Shown: positions 24,115-50,426 of the stretch, piece after piece
How the letters are laid out: each line of letters opens with the position of its first letter
Position numbering within the stretch: the stretch's first letter is position 1
Assembly: GCF_901709675.1 (NCBI RefSeq)
Contig: NC_051095.1
Span: forward strand, 5,145,956-5,209,955
DNA: 64,000 nucleotides
Source: Syngnathus acus
Taxonomy: Eukaryota > Chordata > Actinopteri > Syngnathiformes > Syngnathidae
Direction of reading: 5' to 3'
Notes under the pieces: model-generated
Told to the model about the DNA's origin: nothing
The model's database searches: none
Seen by the model: the letters and a program-made list of their open reading frames with translations, nothing else
Translations under genes and position numbers: made by a program

Positions 24115-24515
24115 GTGTTAAAATTAATCGATTAATCGACAACAAATCGATTATCAAATGAATCATCTTGTATATTTTATTTAGTACCATTTTGTAACTC
24201 AAGATAGTACAAACCTTCTGATTTCAGGCTCTCAAAAATAATAATCAGATTTATCTCAAAATAGGACATTTGTAAAGATCTGTTTTTACTTTGGAAAACA
24301 ATGACCAGCAATCCTTCTTGTGTGATATCTCGTTTAGTTGCTTTGTCATCACTAAATAATACCAAATAATCAAAAATAATTGGTTCATAATCAGAAATTC
24401 CGGGAAAACACTTTTTCTTAAATATAATTGAAATCAAATCAATTTGTATTTGAATAATCGATGGAATAATCAACAGTAGGATAATCGATTCTAATATTCA
24501 ATGGTGACAGCTTTG
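24115..24515. repeat. Decayed dispersed repeat with ATCGATTAATCG edges
   Basis: It is bounded by 'attaatcgattaatcgac' near 24123 and 'ataatcgattctaatattc' near 24482. A related right-hand end ('aatggaatcatcaatagg...caattctaa') recurs near 34528-34570. This suggests an interspersed repeat, family unknown. Confidence 0.45.
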
Positions 24516-26929
24516 CATGACCTTTGCATTCAAAGATGCATTTCCTTGAAAGTATTTGATTTCTCAATGATATTTTTAAGACATTTCATCAGTGCAACTT
24601 GTTTTTATCTTGTGTTGTGCACTTTCTCATACCTGTAGGGAAGATGGTTTGCATGGTTACATTGCAGGCAGCCGGTGTTTTGAAAGCGTTTCAAGCCGAG
24701 GGATAAGTGCAGTTGGAGCAGATAAGGCCAGACAGTGTCTTAATTGTGTTCTTAACAGATCTCAGCCGCATCCTGGAACAGGCGCGCCTCCTTATCGCAG
24801 GCAAGGTGTTGCTAATCTGAGCGTCAATCTCACTAAACTTGACTACGCGAAGGAACCAGTGCATAAATTCTGAGAAGAGAGGGGGGGAAAAAAAACCTTC
24901 ACGCTTAAGTCACAACATTTGCCAAAATATGCCCAATTCCAACCATGCAGATCACTTGTATGAAACGGACAAAATTTTAGTTGCGTCCATTTGCCCGACA
25001 CGTACAACATAGGCCAATTGAAGTCAGTTTGTTTTGTAGTCATTTTCACCTCAAGCTACATGTCGCTTTAAAATAGTTTGTCAGCTAATGAGGCGTCAAA
25101 GCGCTCGTTATAGGGAGGGAGTGCTGTGCTGGATGGGAACGGGACAAAAAGCAACACTGCGGAGGGGCGTTTTGTTTCAATGGGCCACGGCGGGGTGACG
25201 TCACAGGTCCTCTAAGATGGCCTTTGTATGCCCGGCCCCCTTTTGCTCCTGTCATTAGGCCCTGATCCCAAAATTAGAAGCCCCAATGAATACCACATCG
25301 GGCCAGTAACTTAGAGAGGAAAATACCTGTGGAGCTTCTGGCCACAAGAATGCAACTTTTTTATAATTTATTTATTAATATTATTACATATCATTATATT
25401 ACATATTATATTATTATATATAATTATTATATTATATTTTATATTTTTTAATTTTATAACTGATTACATTTTTTATTATTATATATCATTATTATATTAT
25501 ATTTTATTTAATATATTTTTTAAAAGATATATTTCAACAATAAAACTTAAGACCAAAAATTTGAGCCTGAGATGAGAGCTGACAATGCGGTGTGTGTATG
25601 ATTTAGCGCAATATCAGTATTAGATGGCGGTATCGTGATACTGTGCTGTCAGCCATTTTTATGCTTCTGAGACAACTTTACTCCCAAGTCAAAGTGGTCA
25701 CCAGGTCCTGTACCGTTTCGGTAGTTTTTCCACCATTCCCCAGCCCAAATCATCGGGTGGCATTCAATGACACGGCAATACGCAAACACGCAACTCTGCT
25801 TGTGAGCTCGGGCGCACCCCCGCCCCTGGCGATCTAAAAGGTCATGAGAAACATTGCGCTAATCCTTTCGCCGTTCCTGCTCGTCTTCTGAAAGCAAGGG
25901 GGTTGGCGGGGAGGCTTTTGTTTGTCCCGAACAAAAGGGATGTGGGAGTGAGCAAAGAGTCGGCGCACCAGCACCACCACCTGCAATTAACAGCTTACAG
26001 GTCGGCCCTTGGATGACCACACGGAGGAGAGGAAACGTCAAGATTAGCTGGGAAGGAACTTGAAAGACTTTTGTCACACAGTCTTGCTTTAAGCGGAAGC
26101 GGGAGGACAGTCACCTTATACCCTCGGTACTGTGATTGTGGAGGGCGACGGAGGATGGTTTAATCACGCGGCTCACTCAATCATCAACGAGGTCTTTTGT
26201 TTGCCGGCCCATATGTTGGATTGGCCTCCATTGACGTGGACATCTGCCCACTTGGCTCTGTGATAATTGGCTGGAAATAGAGCTTTTGCCCTATTAAGGC
26301 TTAAACGTGTGCTCACGAATCTCTGCTAAATGTATCGCGATATTTTGCCCGCATTGATGACAACATCCCGATAGAGTGATAACGTTGCACGAATTTGTGT
26401 AAACGGCAGAGACGCATCATCGACATACTGAGGAGGAAGAGAAGCATGGCAGATCATGGATGCATGCATGCAGTATGAGGGCCCATGGGTGGTGGATCAT
26501 TTGTCAACCCACACAGGAGGCATGCTGGTAGCACACACACACACACACACACACCTCATTTCAGTGGGGGGGACCGGGTGGAAAGCACGGGAGGATGTAG
26601 GCCCAAGCCGAGCGTGACGCCCCTTTACTGACCAAAAATGGAACAAAATGAAGAGGGATGAAGATCACGGGGGAAAAAAAGCAGTCTGAATTTAACAAAC
26701 TTTCCATGTACAAAAGATTTAATAAAAATTCAAACAAAGAAGTTGACATAAAACATAACGGTAGTCAAATAATGTCTCATGCATCAGTTTGGGGACCAAA
26801 ATAATTTCCACTCATGCACGATTGCAGAACTTGTATCTGCTTCCCTCAAGTGGCCAACATGAATATTGCATCTTAAATTCTAGTTGTCACTACAGCCGGT
26901 TTATATATGTGAATTACTGTACTTACTAA
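24516..26929. other. Intergenic region upstream of fabp2
   Basis: No recognisable gene. It contains an AT-only low-complexity block at about 25360-25530, a 'tatcgtgata' repeat word near 25630, and a (CA)n run at 26532-26554. The blocks at 24640-24850 and 26180-26340 are high-complexity unique sequence and could be regulatory, but nothing in the sequence alone proves it. Confidence 0.4.
26532..26554. repeat. (CA)n microsatellite
   Basis: About eleven CA units. Confidence 0.9.
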
Positions 26930-26935
26930 GACCAA

Positions 26936-27027
26936 CCATCAACCCTAACCAGAAACCCAAACCTCACCCTAAACCTACACCCCCCCCCCCCCAATCTCTT
27001 ACCCTAAAGTTCAACTCTAACTCAAAC
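26936..27027. repeat. Degenerate CCCTAA-like block with C-run
   Basis: Irregular 'accctaacc', 'accctaaac' and 'taccctaaag' words surround a 14-base C-run, about 400 bases upstream of the fabp2 promoter. It reads as a decayed telomere-like minisatellite. Confidence 0.5.
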
Positions 27028-27384
27028 CAGTCACAATTATTGTCGGTACTTTTCCTCTGGGTCACTACAAGCTGGCATCACGCCAGTCCGAGTTGCCAGC
27101 GTGGGATCTAAACTCATTTCTATGCTGGGCACAAACGCAGTTTGAAAAGGCCTGAGAGGAACAAAAAGAGAGGGCGAAGTGGGGGGGCTCAGTTGACTGA
27201 GTGCCCCCACACAACAGCCCATCCTTGTCCTCCATTTCTGCTTTGCCGAGAACAGTACCGCAGTGTTCCGGGACCGAGATTTATCGGCGTACCCTCGCGC
27301 TCGGGGCCCGGTAAAGATAAAGGAGCGCATCACGCGAGGGCAGCGGGGGGGGGGCCGCCGACATAGGGGGAGCAAAGCCGGGTG

Positions 27385-27392
27385 TATATAAA
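27385..27392 (+). promoter_or_regulatory. fabp2: fabp2 TATA box
   Basis: TATATAAA lies 81-88 bases upstream of the fabp2 ATG, a normal distance for a transcription start about 30 bases downstream plus a short 5' UTR. A TATA-driven promoter fits a strongly tissue-restricted fatty-acid-binding protein gene. Confidence 0.8.
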
Positions 27393-27472
27393 CGCAGGTC
27401 GGCGCACATTCCCGATCCCACGCTCCCGCTTGTGCTATATCGCCCACCTCACCCGTTGCCCGGATCGCAGCC

Positions 27473-28511
27473 ATGGCGTTCGACGGAACTTGGAAGGTGG
27501 AACGCAGTGAGAACTACGACGCCTTCATGGAACAAATGGGTGAGTGTCAAGAACTAGCCGACACACACAAACTTTTGAGGTGCACAGACTTGCTTCCCCA
27601 AGGGTGAAACGATTACTTGAAGCGTTGAGACCTTGCACCGTTACAGCTTTGGGCTTCAGGGACAAGAACCGACTCGTAGCAGATCCCTATTTCGGATACT
27701 CGTGGGGATGTATTTTTGGGCGGGCCGAAGCAGCGCAGGGAGTGTCAGTCGAATTGCATCTGGCATAATTTGGTAGCAGGAAGTCAATCTCAGGCCACTC
27801 TCACAGCGGCGCAACCCTCCCTTTCATGTAGGCATCAACGTGATGAAGCGCAAACTCGCCGAGCATGACAACCTCAAGATTTGCATCCAGCAGACTGGAA
27901 ACGACTTCCACATCAAGGAGTCCAGCACCTTCCGCACCAAAGACATCCACTTCACTCTTGGTACACCCTTTGACTACAGTCTGGCCGATGGCACCGAGGT
28001 CTCGGTGAGTGACCTCATCAACTAACTCTTTCACTGCCAGCCCACTTAAAATGGACCTTTGCCGTCTCTCGCCGTCAATGACAGTGAATGACTCAACATG
28101 TAGTTGTCCTACAGGAATAACAAACTATTGAGGAATTTTTCTACCACTAGTACACAATTACACCTAGTAGATGGACATGAAGAGTATGGATGGAATGCAT
28201 ACTCACTCGGCTGACTACGAAGGTTGGTTGGCGTTTGTCCATCAGGGTACGTGGGAGATGGAGGGCGAGATGCTGAAAGGCAAATTCACACGCAAGGACA
28301 ACAACAAGGTGCTGACCACCACCAGGATCCTGCTGGGAGGAGAACTAGTGCAGGTCAGTGGTGTTTAAACACTTTGGAAAGCACAAAGTAAGAAAAGACA
28401 ATCGCTTTTATGCTGTAGATTTGACAGGTTTCTAAACTTCCTTTTTCTTCACACCTACAGAGTTACAACTATGAAGGTGTGGATGCCAAGAGGATCTTCA
28501 AGAAGCAGTAA
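27473..28511 (+). CDS. fabp2: Intestinal-type fatty acid binding protein
   Basis: Four coding exons at 27473-27539 (67 bases), 27832-28004 (173), 28246-28353 (108) and 28461-28511 (51). These are the standard sizes for this gene family, all with GT-AG borders, and encode 132 residues. The protein opens MAFDGTWKVERSENYDAFME and carries NVMKRKLAEHDNLKI, TFDYSLADGTE-like and KVLTTTRILLGGELVQ blocks characteristic of FABP2 rather than liver, heart or brain FABPs. The two arginines that bind fatty-acid carboxylate (positions 106 and 126 without Met) are present. It is a cytosolic lipid carrier, in other vertebrates mainly of enterocytes. The ATG follows the TATA box by 81 bases and has a good Kozak context (GCCATGG). 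No defect is seen. Confidence 0.97.
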
Positions 28512-28647
28512 TTTAGATTTTTTTTACCTACTGTAGGTTTCTTTTTCTGTATTTTTACACATAGGAAACATAATTGGAACTCAAAGCAATATTGTTAACA
28601 TTTTCCATCAAATCCATGTAAATGGTTAATTTTTTGCAAATAATTTA

Positions 28648-28653
28648 AATAAA
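28648..28653 (+). promoter_or_regulatory. fabp2: fabp2 poly(A) signal
   Basis: AATAAA lies 137 bases after the stop codon, followed about 20 bases later by a short A-run. Confidence 0.75.
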
Positions 28654-28659
28654 GTTTAT

Positions 28660-31600
28660 ATACATTTAAAAAAAAAAGTGTGCAAGTGCAGTTTTTTCAT
28701 TTGGATGTTTAGACGCCTGTAATTACAGCAACTGTCCACACGAGGTCAACAAACGTCTGATATTTTAAATTAAATTTTTAAATGTAATATTCTAAGTTAC
28801 TTTAAAAAATAATGGTATTAAACAGTGGTCCAAGTGTAATTGAACTGCTGTTGTTTTTTAATAGACTGTGATCAATCTTGTAGAAGTATTGTAATGAGCA
28901 TTCCAGCAACTAGATGGCGCTGCGTAGCTCTAATGGCGTGACACATTCACGCACACACACACTCTCATGCTCATGGGCATACCACTTTACAAAATCAACT
29001 CTTGGCAAGTCTTTTTTTAATGATTCCTATAAACTTAAGTGTGAACTCAAATATCTTTATGGTAATACAGAAAAACCAAAACATCAAGTTGGGATCATGT
29101 CGATCTTTAATGGCAAATGGCCGGAAATGTCTTCTTTGAACATTTTCATAAAAACGTTTTTTTGTTTTGTTTTGAAACAAACAATGCTAGCCTAATATGC
29201 AGCTAGCAACAGCGTATACACAAACAAGCATGTACTGTACCATATTAGAAAAACACCCCAATGGCATTTGTTTTCTTTTTGTTAGTTTTTTTTTCTTTGT
29301 CAGGATTTCACAGTGAATTATGTAGTATTTATACAGTATATGATACATACAGGACAGTATGTTCCAACCCGTCAGATACAACACACACGCACACATACAA
29401 AGGAATATACAATAATACTTACATTGAATTATATAATTGGGAAAACAACACCCATAAAACACGCACACACACTCTTTATAAATACTTGGAAAGAAAAAAA
29501 AAATGCGAAAAGAATTTGCATTAAAAGCAAAAAATAATAAATTCTCGGATCGGATACGATTGTGCATATTAAGAATTGTTACACATCAGCTAGACTGACG
29601 CAAAGGTGTATTTGAGCCACACAAACCGTGAATAAAGTTACCAGAATATTTGCGAAATAAACTGCTCGATTTACAGAGAAATAAAGAAAAAATAAATTGT
29701 GCATTCAAAGAATAAAGTCATATTTTCAGGAAACAAAATGTAAAGCTTAAATTGTAATGCTGCGAGGAAAAAAAATCTCACATATTTTTTTAAAAAAAAG
29801 GTCTGATGATTTTGACAAGAGGAAAATAAGCCTTTTTCTCACAATAGAACAACTTTTCACAAAATATGACTTTATTCTTTTTTCCTCAGAAGAATACGAT
29901 TTACTTCTTGTAATAGTATGAGTTTGTTTTTATTTTTTTCCTAGAATTTTTTTGGGGTGATGTTGCAACTTATTTCGGGTAACATTCCGACTTTTTTCTC
30001 GAGTCATTTTCTTTCCAGTGTGGTCCAAATACACTTTCTTAGCTATGATTGTACGTAACAGGGAAGATTTTTTTGTGAAAACAACATGGAAAATTTGGAC
30101 GTCAAACTGTCGCGAGAAAAGATTTTTGCGATGAAGGACGTTAATACAGCAGACTCGGCTCCCTTTTTTTAATATGTACATTTCAGTAAAGAAAACTAGT
30201 TTGGCTGTCTAAAAATAGACGAAAGTAAGCGCCTTTAGCGAAAGAAGAAAAAAAAATCCGATTGAGGACTTGAAAGGCGTCAAAGACAGAAAAGTTGCAC
30301 GATTCGAGCTCGCTCAACTCCAGTGTACAAAATGAAATGCCTTTGGTCTGTAGCTAATTATAGCTGTGTATTGCAGTCCGGAAAAAGAAACACGTCGACA
30401 AGAGCGCGCCAACAGGACGGCTTTGGTATCGCACTCTCTTCACGTTGGTTTGCAACGAAAAACAAAGCGACGGCATTAACTCCAGAGGTCAAACAAATAA
30501 GTTTCATGTTGAACTAGATGGAGGTAACCGGTTAGCATTAGAGTTGGACTGCCATGCAAAACACACATTAAAAAAAGAAAAAAAAAAATCATAACAATTT
30601 GTTCGATTGTCGCAAGAAGTCGTAATATTGTGGGGGGAAAACTCAGCATTATATAAGCATGAGCAAGAAAAATAATCAAAACAAGTGTATTGATCGTAAA
30701 GTTCCAAGAAAAAAAAATTTACTTTGTGGGACAACTCTCGGAAATATTTTTTGCAACTGTCACAGCAGCTTTTTTTATTTTAACACTAAGAATGTTTTTT
30801 GTTAAAAAACAAAAAAACATTTCCCCTGTAATCAAATTTTGTAACATTACTTTTGTTTCTTATTCACACCTTTATTTTTAGGAACTTGTATCGTTATTGG
30901 TGCCGATACTGGCTTCATTTCAAGGTATCCGTACTCACGGAACCAAAGGTTATTTGCCATGAAAACCACTTCTTTGTCTTCTTTAAAAGAAGAATATGGC
31001 GACAAAGAAGAAGCAACGGTGGTGGGTTGTCATGGTAACTAATTTTCCGTTTGCACAATGTACACGGCGTCGAGATTGATTGTTAGATTCTGCTTAAGGT
31101 AAAAAAGAAAATTCTCAAAATGTTACAACCATTGCCTTGAACCTTTTCTTGCAATGGTATACTTCTTTTTCCCCAAACAACAGCACGACTTGAATCAGAT
31201 AACCACTACTTGTAATTTCTTCATTTGCTGTCATATTTCCGCTCTAGGCCAACATGAACCCTTCGAAAATGGTTACAAAAATACCTCTTTCTTAAAAAAC
31301 AAGTACAACAATTTTTTTTTTGATCGATTTTTTTTTTTTTGAAGGTCAATGTCATGCTCTTAATAATTCTACTAACATGAATACGAATGATATATGGACT
31401 ACTAATCATATAATAACGTCTTCATCTTCAGGATCCGGCAGCGCTTTAGCCACACGCCCGTGCATATGAACGCACATCTCCTTGCATACTTGTAAACGAA
31501 GTGGGGCGGGGCGAGGGCTGCTGGGGGTACCTTTGGCCGAGGTGAAGCCAGAGCGCCGCCGGGATATCTCGAGTCTATAACTGTAATTTTTTTTTTTTTT

Positions 31601-32080
31601 TTTCCATTTTTTAAATGCTGGCAGGGGAGGGTTCTCGATGTGTGATGGAGGCGGGTGTTTTGTGTACCCTGAGGCCTGCGAGAAACAGCAAAAGAGAGTG
31701 GGGAGGGGAAACAACAAAAAAGCGGGTGAGGTTGCTATGGTGACTGAACTCTCATAAAAGCACACGGGGGGCGGGGGGGGGATTGAAAAGCGGCGAGGTA
31801 CAACAGGACGGACCCAACCACCTCACGACGAGGCAGTAAATAGAAATAAACCTGTGGCCAGCAGGAAACGTTATGCAGTGGCTAGCATGTCTTTGCCATT
31901 TTAAAATCAGCTAACAAAATGTCTTGAATTTTTTCTCATAACATGACTTCTTTTCATTACATTATAATTATGATATTTTTTTTTTACATGACACTTTCTG
32001 AGGGGAAAAAATACAACTTTATTCATCATAACCTGGCAACTTTTTTTCTCGTAGCGATGTTCTTCTTATAAAGTTGGGAA
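28660..32080. other. Intergenic fabp2 to rbpms, AT-rich
   Basis: AT-rich with many homopolymer runs (for example 29260-29300, 29760-29960, 31580-31605). Minus-strand frames at 29187-29567 and 31406-31765 have low-complexity composition and no domain. A stretch near 30885-30950 has 'gtatcg...ggtgccgatac' wording typical of a dispersed fish repeat. Confidence 0.4.
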
Positions 32081-32130
32081 TTTATTAGGGATGGGTACCG
32101 AGTCCCGATACTAACGTGGCCTGAATTACT
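32081..32130. repeat. Dispersed repeat end 'GGGATGGGTACCGAG'
   Basis: The word 'gggatgggtaccgagtcccgatac' is a common interspersed repeat end in fish as far as I recall. The element boundaries cannot be set here. Confidence 0.35.
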
Positions 32131-32349
32131 AAAAACTGGAGTTTTTAATCGCTAAACTTCACCTTAAACAGCTCTGTTGATGGTCTTGAAGAAATTACTC
32201 AAAATAATTTTTGATTTATGATTGCTGTTATGGATCTTGTGCCATATTTGTGGTTTACATATAACAGGAAGGTTTTAAGTCAGAGTAGAGACATATTTTG
32301 TTTTCCAAAAAAGTTAGCTCAAAATTCTGACATCGGGCTTTAGAGCTTC

Positions 32350-33110
32350 TACTATCGACGGACTTTGCAATTTCTGGCACCGCAACCACAGTGAAGGAAG
32401 CCCGAGGGCAGAGAAGAAGTGGGGGGAAAGGTGTGAGCTTTACACCTTTTGTCGTTGTCCGTTAGCATCAGCGCACGCTAGCTATACGCTTACCGACGGT
32501 TCGCTGCTACCGCAGCCAGAGTCGCTCCTCCGGGGGGGGGGGGGGTCAAACCAGAGCGGAGAGGCAGTCAGCGACGCCCGTCACAGTCGGCCGAGGCCAC
32601 CATCACACATCAGGAACCTGAGGACGGCCAGACAGATGTTTACAGCCGAGCAGGCGGGAGAGACACTTGCGTGTTGAGACCAACACAGAGACACATTCTG
32701 GTGTGCTACCGACATCTTCGGTGAGTCTCAAAGGGGAGTTGGCAGTTTTAAAAACAAGAGTGAGATCCCGTTACAGAAACACTGCAAGGCAGGAAAGAAG
32801 ACGATTTAAGAGACACGGCTGGCCTAGCTAATGCCTGACGGCGCGCCTTTAATCAAGGGTGAGCGAATCTACAAGAATCGACGAGCTCTCCAGACGCTCG
32901 GCTTGGCTGATGCGGCGCCCGTACTTTCCCGAGACCGTCCTCATTTGTTCCGGCTGAGGCGGCCAAGGTTAAAGACTGGGTTGATCATTGAACACGTCGG
33001 TGCGCATTTGGGAACGCTTTAGCGATTTGCCGGCTTAATGTGTTACAGCCAAGAATTCGCAGGCAGACGCATGACGTGAGATCTGTAAACAAGGCCTGCT
33101 TGAGACCATG
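32350..33110. other. CpG-rich unassigned block with a consensus splice donor
   Basis: CpG content is clearly higher than in the flanks, and a G-run lies at 32531-32544. A plus-strand donor 'CTTCG|GTGAGTC' sits at 32720/32721. No plus-strand coding exon that I recognise follows. It may be a non-coding first exon, an antisense transcript start, or only a GC-rich block. Confidence 0.3.
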
Positions 33111-34628
33111 GGAGGCGATTTGCCACCTCTTCAACGAGTGTGACGGCTTTTACTGTTTTCACTCTTAAAATGAATGTGACCCGCAGTTGTCTGCGTGGCG
33201 GGTTGGGGGGGGCAGCTTTGGATGCCCGACCCGAAGCCCCTGTAATCTGGACAAAAGCCCTTAGGCCCTGGCTGTGTTTCTCATGAATGCAGAGCAGTTG
33301 ACAAGTATCTGTCAGCGGAAAGCTGACACATGGAAATCACGCTTGGATTTAAGTGTTACATGTCAGCAGGCATGTGTGTGTGTGTGTTTGGGCGAGACAA
33401 AGCTTCGCTTCCTTATCAGAAGGGGGGGCCCAAGATGGAAACCTGTGATGGGAGTTGGTCCAACATTGAGCAGGAAGCGCCGCATTTGCGAAAAAGCTCC
33501 TCGGGGCCAATGGCCGGACCACATCCAGTATATGTGTATCGCTCTACCCGACACGAACCCCCCGACCCCCCCACCACTCGCCACTACCGTGATGTTTTGT
33601 CAAACGGAAAATGCGGATTACCTTTCCCTTCAGTTGACTAGGCATTAATGTCTGCTATGAGGTCGTCTTTGAAGGCACCCGCGTGCCGCTGAGGCACGCA
33701 TGTCAAATACAATTCGGCTTGGCAAACAGTGTGCACTGTGGGGGCCGTTCCTGTTCCTGTCAGCCGGCTCAAGGGTGGCCACTTCACTCCAGTCAATTTT
33801 GATCTCCAATCCACTTTGATCAGGGAGGTGTAACAAGGAATCTATTGATCACTTTTATTGTTTTTGAATTATTTGTTTTATTTAATGAAATTGTTAATTA
33901 TAGATATTCTAATGTATTTTTTTATAAGATTATTCATATTCAGAGTGACGTGCAAAAAAAACGGTAGCTAAGAATATTGATTTTAAACAATCAAATATTT
34001 AAACCGATACTATATAAATAAAAACAAAAAGATCAGAAATGCAGAGCTGCTAACATGGTAAATATTTGTTTTTCAAGAGCAACTATTGTTACGGATCTGA
34101 AGACACAAATAGCTTGCAGAGATGCTAACTTTGCTAACCAAGCTGAATTCAAGTGAGACTGTTCCAAACTTGTGTTTTCTGCTGGGCTCAGTAAATGTTA
34201 GACTCGGGGTAAGCCTCACCCAGCCACACGCTCGCTCACTCACTCACTCACACGTCCCCCCTAAGGGGTCTGGAGAACATGTTTCTTCCTGTCTTTCAGA
34301 GCAGGAGAGCTCTGGTGACAGCGCGACTGCCGCCTTGTGCAAGAAATACACACACATCTGTCGAGTAACACGGACACACCACCCAGTAGGTGGTTTTTGG
34401 GTTTGCACATGCAAACGAACCACTAAATTGTGTCCTGCACGTGCAAGTAGTCGGTGCAAGTCAATTTCAATACGACGACTCTGTTGCTAGCCAAAACAGC
34501 AGCATGTAATCAAGCCTTAATACATGAGTATTCAATGGAATCATCAATAGGTTAATCAATTCTAAAATGATTCATCAGCGCCGGGCTGACTGTGCCTTTA
34601 GTCCACATGTGCACTACTCACACATACT

Positions 34629-47762
<13,134 letters not shown>

Positions 47763-48050
47763 CCTGAACGTGCACAAAAGCAGCCCCGAAAGTTACTAGG
47801 CTCAGTTGTTATTCCTTAACCGAGAAAATAAGCTTCTCCTGTTCCGAAGTCCCCCTCCGTTGGTCCGAAACGGAAGACAGCGACTGCGGAGAGGAGTGTG
47901 AGAGTGCCGCGGGCGAACTTGTCTCCTCATCTCAGAGCCGAAAAGGAGGGGAGGGGGCCCGGGAGGAGGGAGGGAGCCCATCCGGAGGGATGGCGCCAGG
48001 GCGGGCGTGGAGCTCGACCGGGAGGGGCGGACGCTACGGATATACGTATG
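47763..48050 (-). promoter_or_regulatory. rbpms: CpG-rich rbpms promoter / 5' UTR region
   Basis: Immediately upstream of the rbpms ATG, GC and CpG content rises sharply (47820-48040) and then falls to AT-rich sequence beyond 48050. No TATA box is seen, so this is a CpG-island-type promoter. The exact start site cannot be set. Confidence 0.55.
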
Positions 48051-49861
48051 CACAGTTTTAACAAAATAACGAGAATTTGAAAAACGAGTACATTATATTG
48101 TTTAGTTACCACTATTGTGGTAAATTCAAAGAGAAAAAAACCCCCACAATTTAATAAGTGATTCATAGTGGCACTAAAAAATGTATTTAAAATTTCGGAA
48201 CATTGTTCAAAATTTTTTATAAAAATGGCATAACCAATCATCATTTCAAATTGGACAGGTATAAAAACTTGTTTTATTTAGTAAAATTAAAAACTTACCC
48301 ATGTCTTTTAGAAACGCCTGCTACGGTCTGCAGTTGAGTAAGGAAAGCGACGTTTGATGACATCACGTCGAAATGCATGAGTCAGCAGCAGCAGAAACGA
48401 AAAGAACGGGCAAGTTCGACATGAATTGACAACATTCAGACATCAAGTGCTGCACCAAACCACTTGGGAGCTTTTGACTTTCAGGAGCCCGCAGCTGAAA
48501 CAAAAGAAAAATGGAGACGTTTTTAAACAGTCACACCTATGTACTGGGTAAGGTATGCGTGTGTGTGCGCGTGTGTGTGTGCGTGTTATGGCGCTTGGTG
48601 TCTACAAACACTCCATCGATCAAAAGGATTGTGAGCAGCTGCATCTGAACATGATCGCAGACCTTAATGCACGCAAAAGTTAAAAAAGTGTTAAGCTTAA
48701 AAGTGAAATACAACTGAGCTGTACTTAATTCAAGCCACTGTAACATTATGCAGTTTGATCATTTAATTCAGTGATTCGTTCACATGCCACTAGATGTGGT
48801 TTAGAGGTTCAGGCTGGACCATGTCAAAGCTTGCTGTCACCTCCCTTTGCCAAGCCCTCTGTCTGTCTGTCTACATGTGTGTGGGGGGTGGTCGGGTGAG
48901 GGAGCACCCCCACCTCCTCCGCCCCTTCTTCAGCATCAGACCACACAACTCAGCCCCGAGAGCTGTCAAACACAGCTGGGACGTATCCTCCTTCCCACTC
49001 TCCCTCCCTCCCCAGACTCCAGGAAGAAGCTTTGATAGAAGGGGGGGCAACAGGGGGGGGTTCCATTTTTACACAAGACCATGCTCCTCCTCTCAAACTG
49101 CTTCTCATCAGCATAAAAGCATCTCCTTTCGTCTCTCATCGCGGATGCTTCACATGCACAAAAATTGAAACGGACATGACAGGAGGGGAGACACTCATCC
49201 GGAATGAAGGCTTTATTTTCGTCTTTTTTAAAATGCAAGACCAGCAAAAAAAAAAAAACTAAATAAAATTCTCCGAACCACAGCCAGACAATTTTTCTGT
49301 ATTTTAACATGTTATGTATTGAATCATGATCACTTCTGATACAGAATCAAGTATCGATATTGAGACATCCCAATATCAGTGATACCAGCTGTTTTTTTTT
49401 CCCAAAGGCAAACAGGAAAGTTATGTACTCACAAAATTTATTTACATTTATAAAATGCAAATAGTTAAAATATGATACAAATATTAAAGTTGTAGTTTTT
49501 ACATAACAGTATGAGACTAATTAGTTTTAAGCAAAAAAATATTACGCATACGCTACTCGAAAGTTAAAACTAATTCAACCATTGCGCAATAAAGTTTGGC
49601 ACATTTCACAGCAGATGGCAATAAATAACCTTTTCCAAAAATAGCCAAACATCATTTCAACTTCCTCTCCCGTAACTTGCTATCATCGGCAGCCATTTTG
49701 TCAGTGTTAACGACGCCCCACACCAACCGACTCCCCCCACAAGATTAAAAGGACCAACACTCACTCACTGCACCCCCCTGGAAAAACACTTAGTGACGAG
49801 CCCAAAATAACGGTGAGGACAGATAAGACTTCATTACAAGTTCAAAACGCACGTTTTTGAA
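48051..49861. other. Intergenic rbpms to TTC31-like gene
   Basis: Contains a short (TG)n run at 48557-48590, a G/C-rich block with poly(C)/poly(G) runs at 48880-49070, and 'tatcgatattgagacatcccaatatc' repeat wording near 49350. No gene is recognised. Confidence 0.45.
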
Positions 49862-49999
49862 ATGTGGGGGGTAACCAGAGTACCTGGAGGAAACCCACGC
49901 ATGCACGGGAAGAGCACGCAAACTTCACAGAGGAATCGGACCCTCTCCACAGAACTGAGAGGCGGACGTTGTAACCAGTGCAACACTGTGCCACCAGTC
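49862..49999 (-). mobile_element. V-SINE fragment
   Basis: The minus strand reads as a tRNA-like 5' part ('ggcacagtgttgcactggttacaacgtccgcc', with a decayed B box). It continues into the conserved vertebrate V-SINE core (words 'gaagtttgcgtgctc' and 'gcgtgggtttcctccagg'). It is 5'-intact-looking but decayed and truncated 3'. Confidence 0.8.
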
Positions 50000-50312
50000 A
50001 AAAATATTATGACAGGAAATTAATTGGTCATCACAAAACAAAATCATTATTTTACCAAAATAAACCAATTGGTGCATCATTTTAGGGGAAAAGGCACAAT
50101 TTTACAAGAGAAGTTCATTTTCTGAGTTTAAATCAAAATTTATGAAGAAAAAATTAAAGGCAGATTTTTTTAGATATTTGTTATACTAATATCTGTTGTA
50201 CTAATATCTGTTTTGGTATACACAACGGACGTTGAGCCAAAATCCAATAAAAAAAAAAAAAAGTTATTTTAAAAACAACTTTAAAAAAAATAAGAAATCC
50301 CTTGATGCAATT

Positions 50313-50318
50313 TTTATT
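50313..50318 (-). promoter_or_regulatory. Poly(A) signal of TTC31-like gene
   Basis: AATAAA on the minus strand, about 110 bases beyond the predicted stop at 50427-50429. Confidence 0.55.
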
Positions 50319-50426
50319 AAAACAGCAAACGAATAAAAAGACAGTCGTTGTACTTCAAATGGAAACATTTTAAAAGAAAAACTAAACCAAACAAACTAAA
50401 CGGCAGAAGGAACATTATTCTTTTTT

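Noticed and set aside
31406-31765. 119-codon minus-strand frame as an alternative rbpms 3' exon
   Set aside because: It lies 2.9 kb beyond the confirmed last exon and its sequence matches no RBPMS tail I know.
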